From: JBBRUG01 sp038247995
Lineage (GTDB): Bacteria > Chloroflexota > Chloroflexia > Chloroflexales > Chloroflexaceae
Direction: 5' to 3'
DNA length: 9,399 bases
NCBI GenBank assembly: GCA_038247995.1
Contig: JBBRUG010000245.1
Location: forward strand, 1-9,399
This document shows, piece by piece, positions 5,600 through 9,399 of this stretch (position 1 is the stretch's first letter; every line of letters starts with the position of its first letter). The translations under genes and the position numbers were made by a program. The notes below the pieces were generated by a model, which saw only the letters and a program-made list of their open reading frames with translations, was not told the DNA's origin and ran no database searches.

Positions 5600-7081
5600 A
5601 TGTTCCGCTCTACTCTGACGCGGGTTGGTTGCTTATTGCTTGCGTTTGCGCTCCTGACCGGCTGTGCCACGACGAACGATTCCGCAACAACACAGCCGGC
5701 TGCAAGCATCCCCTTCACCGAGTGCCGTCTGAGCGCACCTGAAGCCGCCGTAAGTCTAGCGGCGCGCTGTACGACACTTGAGGTTCCCGCCAATCACGCC
5801 GATCCCGCCGGAGCGACAATCAGCTTGAATATAGTCGTCGCACCGGCCCTCGGCAATAGCGTGCGCAATGATCCGCTCGTACTGATCGCCGGTGGGCCAG
5901 GGCAGGCCTCCAGCAGCGCCTTCACACCCCTGATCGGCACCCTGCGCGACATCCGTCAGACGCGTGATCTGGTGTTGGTTGACCAGCGCGGCACTGGTGG
6001 TTCTGCACCGTTACAGTGCCCCGCCGATACGCTTGAAAGCACTGCTGCCGATGCGGCGTTCGACGCCTGGGTGCGCGAGTGTCTGGCGCTTGTTTCGGGC
6101 GACCCAACGCAGTTCACCACCGACGCCGCCGTCCGCGACCTCGATCTGGTGCGCGCTGCTCTCGGTTACGAGCAACTGAACCTGCTTGGCGTGAGCTATG
6201 GCACCCGGGTTGCGCAACACTATGCGCGCCGCTTTCCTGAGCATACGCGCAGCCTCGTGCTCGATAGCATCGCGCGGCCGGAGTTGGCGATCGGCGCCGA
6301 GTTCGCCCGCGACGGGCAACGTGCGCTTGACCTGATGTTCGAGCGTTGTAGCGCCGAGCCAACCTGTGCTGCCGCTTTCCCCAATCTCCAGGCCGATTTT
6401 AATCTGCTGCTTGCCGAACGTTTTGCCACCCCAGCCACGGTACAACTGGACGACCCGCAGACCGGGGTAGCGACCGAAGTGGTGTTGAACCGCGATCTTG
6501 TCGCTACGACGGTGCTGAATCTGACCTATGCACCTGAAACCACAGCGCTGGTACCGTTGCTGATTCACACCGCCGCGCAGGGCGACCTACGTCCGCTGGC
6601 CGCCCAGAGCCTGCTGATCACGCAACAAGCGCTCGATTCGATTAGCCTGGCTATGCGCTTCAGTGTGATCTGTGCTGAAGATGCGCCCTTTTTCCCTAAC
6701 ACCACGCCTGACGCTACCACAAGCTACCTTGGCGAGAGCATTGCGCAGCAACTGAGCGCACCCTGTGCGATCTGGCCGACTGCCGAAGCGCCTGCAGACC
6801 TGCGGACACCGCTCCAGAGCGATGTCCCGGCGCTACTGCTCTCCGGCGCAGCCGATCCAGTGACACCGCCGGCAAATGGCGACACCGTAGCCGCGACTCT
6901 GCCCAACAGTCTGCACATTGTGGCACCAGGCCAGGGGCACAACGTCTTCTTCCGCGGGTGCATGCCCCGGCTGATCACTACGTTCATCGACACCGGCAGC
7001 GTGAATGATTTGGACCCAAGCTGTGTCGAGCAACTCCAGCCGACGCCCTTCTTCACCAGCTTTAGCGGCCCAGGGGGATGA
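5600..7081 (+). CDS. Lipoprotein alpha/beta hydrolase, tripeptidyl-aminopeptidase type (peptidase S33, TAP C-terminal domain)
   Basis: I chose ATG 5600 (493 residues), with AGAGG at 5590-5594; a TTG at 5585 would add five residues in frame. Residues 1-22 are a lipoprotein signal with lipobox LTGC and lipid-modified C22, so the enzyme is anchored outside the cytoplasmic membrane. The hydrolase core shows an oxyanion-type motif AGGPGQ (family HGGPG), DQRGTGGS, nucleophile S199 in GVSYG, acid D419 in SGAADPVTP and H447 in GQGHNVF, so the triad is complete. The end has the TAP-like C-terminal pattern RGCMPRL...DPSC, with C454 and C475 probably forming a disulfide. Family members remove N-terminal tri- or dipeptides or proline, while some relatives cleave esters; exact specificity is not predictable. 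It lies between an intramembrane protease and an exporter, suggesting peptide processing outside the cell. Confidence 0.92.
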   Translation: MFRSTLTRVGCLLLAFALLTGCATTNDSATTQPAASIPFTECRLSAPEAAVSLAARCTTLEVPANHADPAGATISLNIVVAPALGNSVRNDPLVLIAGGPGQASSSAFTPLIGTLRDIRQTRDLVLVDQRGTGGSAPLQCPADTLESTAADAAFDAWVRECLALVSGDPTQFTTDAAVRDLDLVRAALGYEQLNLLGVSYGTRVAQHYARRFPEHTRSLVLDSIARPELAIGAEFARDGQRALDLMFERCSAEPTCAAAFPNLQADFNLLLAERFATPATVQLDDPQTGVATEVVLNRDLVATTVLNLTYAPETTALVPLLIHTAAQGDLRPLAAQSLLITQQALDSISLAMRFSVICAEDAPFFPNTTPDATTSYLGESIAQQLSAPCAIWPTAEAPADLRTPLQSDVPALLLSGAADPVTPPANGDTVAATLPNSLHIVAPGQGHNVFFRGCMPRLITTFIDTGSVNDLDPSCVEQLQPTPFFTSFSGPGG

Positions 7082-7093
7082 TCGTCTGACGGT

Positions 7094-7103
7094 TCGCATG
7101 CGA
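7094..7103. promoter_or_regulatory. 10-base perfect palindrome upstream of the ABC transporter genes
   Basis: TCGCATGCGA reads the same on both strands and lies 86 bases before the chosen natA-like start. It may be a small operator, or chance; no clear promoter was found near it. Confidence 0.25.
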
Positions 7104-7110
7104 CCGAGCC

Positions 7111-7175
7111 AGGAACAAAGGAACAAAGGAACAATCATCAGATTGTCTGATGTTTACTACTCGTCACTCGTCACT
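7111..7175 (+). repeat. Two microsatellites flanking a hairpin, before the natA-like gene
   Basis: AGGAACAA is repeated three times perfectly (7111-7134). Directly after it is the hairpin CATCAGA-TTG-TCTGATG (7136-7152). Then ACTCGTC occurs twice plus ACT (7159-7175). The hairpin is A+T-rich with only TTT after it, so it is at most a weak terminator. Confidence 0.85.
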
Positions 7176-7188
7176 GAAGGGTAATGCA

Positions 7189-7923
7189 ATGATCGAAGTT
7201 ACTCAACTCGCCCGTAGTTTCGGCGCTGTAACCGCTGTGCGCGATGTAAGTTTCCAGGCGGCCGATGGACAGATCACCGGGCTGCTCGGCCCCAATGGCG
7301 CTGGCAAAACGACCACGCTGCGCATCCTCTATACGCTTCTGCGCCCCGATGCCGGACAAGCGCGCGTCGACGGCATCGATGTGGTGGCGCAGCCGATTGC
7401 GGCCCGCCGGCGCCTGGGCGTGCTGCCCGACAGTCGGGGACTTTACAGTCGGCTTACTGCCGCCGAGAACATTCGCTACTTTGGACGCATGCAAGGAATG
7501 AAGGGGGCTACTCTCGATCAGCGCATCACAGAGCTCAGCCGGCTGCTCGACATGGACGATATTCTGCAGCGGCGCGTCGATGGCTTTTCGCAGGGGCAGC
7601 GTGTGAAGGTGGCGATTGCACGAGCGATTGTGCATGCGCCGCGCAATATCGTGCTCGATGAGCCGACCAATGGACTCGACGTGCTGGCTACTCGCGCCCT
7701 GCGCACGATGATCCGCCGCCTACGCGATGAGGGCTGCTGTGTGCTCTTCTCCAGCCACATTATGCAGGAGGTGACCGCCCTCTGTGACCGGATCGTCGTG
7801 ATCGCCGACGGGATGGTGGCCGCCGAAGGCACACCCGACGAACTGCGCCACGCCACCGGCCAGGCCTCCCTCGAAGACGCCTTTGTCGCAGCGATCGGCA
7901 CGGCTGAGGGCTTGATGACGTAG
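7189..7923 (+). CDS. natA: ABC transporter ATP-binding protein, NatA-like
   Basis: I start at ATG 7189 (244 residues), with GAAGGG (7176-7181) 7 bases upstream. An ATG at 7150 is in frame but lies in the hairpin/microsatellite region, would add 13 atypical residues and has no ribosome site. Walker A is GPNGAGKTT (34-42), Walker B IVLDEPTNGLD with D157 and E158, the signature FSQGQ (133-137, variant of LSGGQ) and the switch H190 in SSHIM, so ATPase function is intact. The Q-loop region reads GVLPDSRGLYSRLTAAENI with D81 where Gln is usual, a wording I associate with NatA-type export ATPases, as is the GLDVLATRALR segment after Walker B. It should energise the permease encoded downstream. NatA/NatB of Bacillus extrude Na+, but many relatives export other molecules, so the symbol marks family, not proven substrate. 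Confidence 0.9.
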   Translation: MIEVTQLARSFGAVTAVRDVSFQAADGQITGLLGPNGAGKTTTLRILYTLLRPDAGQARVDGIDVVAQPIAARRRLGVLPDSRGLYSRLTAAENIRYFGRMQGMKGATLDQRITELSRLLDMDDILQRRVDGFSQGQRVKVAIARAIVHAPRNIVLDEPTNGLDVLATRALRTMIRRLRDEGCCVLFSSHIMQEVTALCDRIVVIADGMVAAEGTPDELRHATGQASLEDAFVAAIGTAEGLMT

Positions 7924-8156
7924 ATAGTCGGGCAGTCGGGCAGTCCTCAGTTCGACAACGGTCGGTGGTCAGTGAGCGACGGATGACGCCCGTAGCGATT
8001 GGTGAGCGACAGACGACACCGTAGCCGCAGGGAGTCGGTGAGGGACGGGCGGCGCCGTAGGGCCGAAGCAGCGCTCCCAGGTACATCCGTCTACCCGCAC
8101 CGCAGCGTCAGGTGGCGCCGCTGCGGCCTTACACCATTCCAAGCAAGGAGATGTAT
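7924..8156 (+). repeat. Repeat-rich spacer between the natA-like and natB-like genes
   Basis: This 233-base gap splits two genes that normally sit close together. It begins with an 8-base tandem AGTCGGGC, two copies plus AGTC (7926-7945). Then come three imperfect copies of a 30-36 base unit starting at 7972, 8002 and 8038. Each has GTGAG(C/G)GAC, then GTAG 19-20 bases later (7992, 8021, 8057). No terminator or open gene is seen, so the transport genes are still probably one unit. AAGGAG at 8145-8150 serves the next gene. Confidence 0.7.
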
Positions 8157-9335
8157 ATGCTAGACAAGATTGGGGTCGTCCTCGGCAAAGAACTGATGGA
8201 CACCTTTCGGGATCGGCGCACGCTGGTCAATTCGCTGCTCAGCGCATTACTTGGGCCATTGATGCTCTTCGGGTTACTGACTGTGCTCGGGCAAACGGAA
8301 AGTCGCCAGGTCGAGCGCCCACTCGAATTGAGCATAACCGGCGCGGCAAATGCGCCTGACCTGATCGCCTTTTTGGAAACGAACAATGTGCTGATCATGC
8401 CGGCGCCCGCCGATCCGATCGCTGCCGTGCGCAGCGGCGACATAGACCTGGTGCTGGTGATTGATCAAACATACCAAGATCGCATCCAGAGCGGCCAACC
8501 GGCCATTGTGCAATTGATCGCCGACAGCTCGCGCCAATCGACGCAGCCGACAGTTACGCGGGCAAGGCGCTTGCTCGAAGCCTACAGTGGCCAACTCGGC
8601 GCGCTGCGCCTCCAGGCCCGCGGCGTTAGCCCCAGCGTGGTCACGCCGATTGCGATTGAAGAGCTTGATCAGGCCACGCCTCAGGGTCGCGCGGCGCTGC
8701 TGCTCAATATTCTGCCCTATTTCTTGATCTTCGCGGTCTTTATTGGTGGAATGAGCCTGACCATCGACATGACTGCCGGCGAGCGCGAGCGCGGATCGCT
8801 CGAACCGCTCCTGCTCAGCCCACTTAGTCGCAGCGAACTGATGCTCGGCAAACTGGCCGCCGGGTTGGTACCCACCGCGCTGAGCGTGATTGTGGCGCTG
8901 CTTGGCTTCGCCGCGATCATTAACCTGGCGCCCCTGGGCGAGAGCCTTGGCGTACAACTCCAACTCGATCTAGGAACCCTGGTAGGCATCTTCCTGATTA
9001 CTGTCCCCATGATGCTCCTGGCCGGTGCATTGCAGATGCTGATCGCTACGGCTTCGCGCAGTGTAAAAGAGGCGCAGAGTTGTCTTGGTTTCCTGCCGCT
9101 GATTCCAGCGCTGCCGGGACTCTTCCTGGCTTTTGTGCCGATCCGCCCAACCCTCTGGATGATGAGCATTCCCACGTTTGGTCAGCAGTTGCTGATCAAC
9201 CAACTCATGCGCGGTGAGGCGGTGAGCGCCCTTTTTATGAGCGTTTCGGCGGCCACAACCCTGCTCGCCGGCGTGCTGCTTGCGTTCGCCGCTGTGAACA
9301 TGTTCGGGCGCGAGCGCGTACTTTTTGGAAGCTAG
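8157..9335 (+). CDS. natB: ABC-2 type transporter permease, NatB-like
   Basis: ATG 8157 (392 residues) is the best start: AAGGAG ends at 8150, 6 bases before it. A GTG at 8112 would add 15 residues without a ribosome site. The N-terminus KELMDTFRDRRTL (11-23) is the usual NatB/ABC-2 entrance motif. The topology is one TM helix (about 24-44), a large extracytoplasmic domain (about 46-178), then about five further helices from about 181 to the end. After the second helix comes the conserved cytoplasmic motif DMTAGERERGSLEPLL followed by SPLSRSELMLGK (from D204), the expected contact region for the ATPase. Together with the preceding ATPase it forms an exporter of the NatAB type. Substrate is unknown: Na+ for the founding member, peptides or lipophilic compounds in other ABC-2 systems. 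Confidence 0.9.
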   Translation: MLDKIGVVLGKELMDTFRDRRTLVNSLLSALLGPLMLFGLLTVLGQTESRQVERPLELSITGAANAPDLIAFLETNNVLIMPAPADPIAAVRSGDIDLVLVIDQTYQDRIQSGQPAIVQLIADSSRQSTQPTVTRARRLLEAYSGQLGALRLQARGVSPSVVTPIAIEELDQATPQGRAALLLNILPYFLIFAVFIGGMSLTIDMTAGERERGSLEPLLLSPLSRSELMLGKLAAGLVPTALSVIVALLGFAAIINLAPLGESLGVQLQLDLGTLVGIFLITVPMMLLAGALQMLIATASRSVKEAQSCLGFLPLIPALPGLFLAFVPIRPTLWMMSIPTFGQQLLINQLMRGEAVSALFMSVSAATTLLAGVLLAFAAVNMFGRERVLFGS

Positions 9336-9399
9336 CGCACTGAGCAACGCGGTTGAGCCACTGAGGCCGCTGAACCGGGTGGCTCGCTGTGCTCGCGCC
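9336..9399 (+). repeat. Degenerate repeats and hairpin after the natB-like gene
   Basis: CACTGAG occurs at 9338-9344 and 9359-9365, a 21-base step with partly similar flanks. GAGCCAC (9355-9361) and GTGGCTC (9379-9385) form a perfect 7-bp stem with a 17-base loop. No T-run is visible before the window ends, so a terminator cannot be claimed. Confidence 0.5.

Noticed and set aside
6881..8028. 14-base identity GACACCGTAGCCGC at 6881-6894 and 8015-8028
   Set aside because: One copy is ordinary coding sequence in the hydrolase gene; a single match of this length in a G+C-rich window of this size is compatible with chance.
2108..9175. Many long - strand and out-of-frame open frames inside the genes
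   Set aside because: They are shadows of G+C-rich coding DNA, full of Arg/Ala/Pro, without ribosome sites or domains.

Overview
The window is about 60% G+C. It has compact, mostly co-oriented bacterial genes, all on the + strand. The style (single-TM envelope proteins, SH3b/NlpC-P60 hydrolase, TAP-type lipoprotein hydrolase, microsatellite-rich spacers) suggests a member of the Chloroflexota, perhaps order Chloroflexales. That assignment rests on general protein flavour only; no marker gene is present. No rRNA, tRNA, CRISPR array, insertion sequence or phage gene was seen, and nothing convincing is encoded on the - strand.

Layout. (1) 1-1317: the 3' end of a hybrid sensor histidine kinase (HATPase plus C-terminal receiver), overlapping by 11 bases a small single-TM protein that looks like a degenerate YdcF/DUF218 domain. 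(2) 1318-1868: a 551-base non-coding region with overlapping hairpins, two sets of direct repeats, a good sigma-70-type promoter (TTGACA-17-TAAGAT) and a ~280-base potentially structured leader. (3) 1869-3500: a membrane-anchored peptidoglycan endopeptidase with three SH3b domains and an NlpC/P60 domain, closed by a strong intrinsic terminator. (4) 3704-4162: a small secreted protein with a proline-rich linker and one carboxypeptidase-regulatory-like domain, with its own promoter region and terminator. (5) 4390-9335: a CPBP intramembrane metalloprotease, a lipoprotein alpha/beta hydrolase of the tripeptidyl-aminopeptidase type (S33), and an ABC-2 exporter pair resembling NatA and NatB. No strong terminator lies between these four, so they may be one transcription unit.

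Working together: all the genes concern the cell envelope. The first block senses, the second remodels peptidoglycan, and the last combines an intramembrane protease, an extracytoplasmic peptidase and an ATP-driven exporter. The last block is the best candidate for a functional system (peptide or stress-related export and processing), but that role is inferred from proximity and family knowledge. The spacers around natA and natB carry several unrelated short tandem repeats, which is the most unusual pattern at the DNA level.
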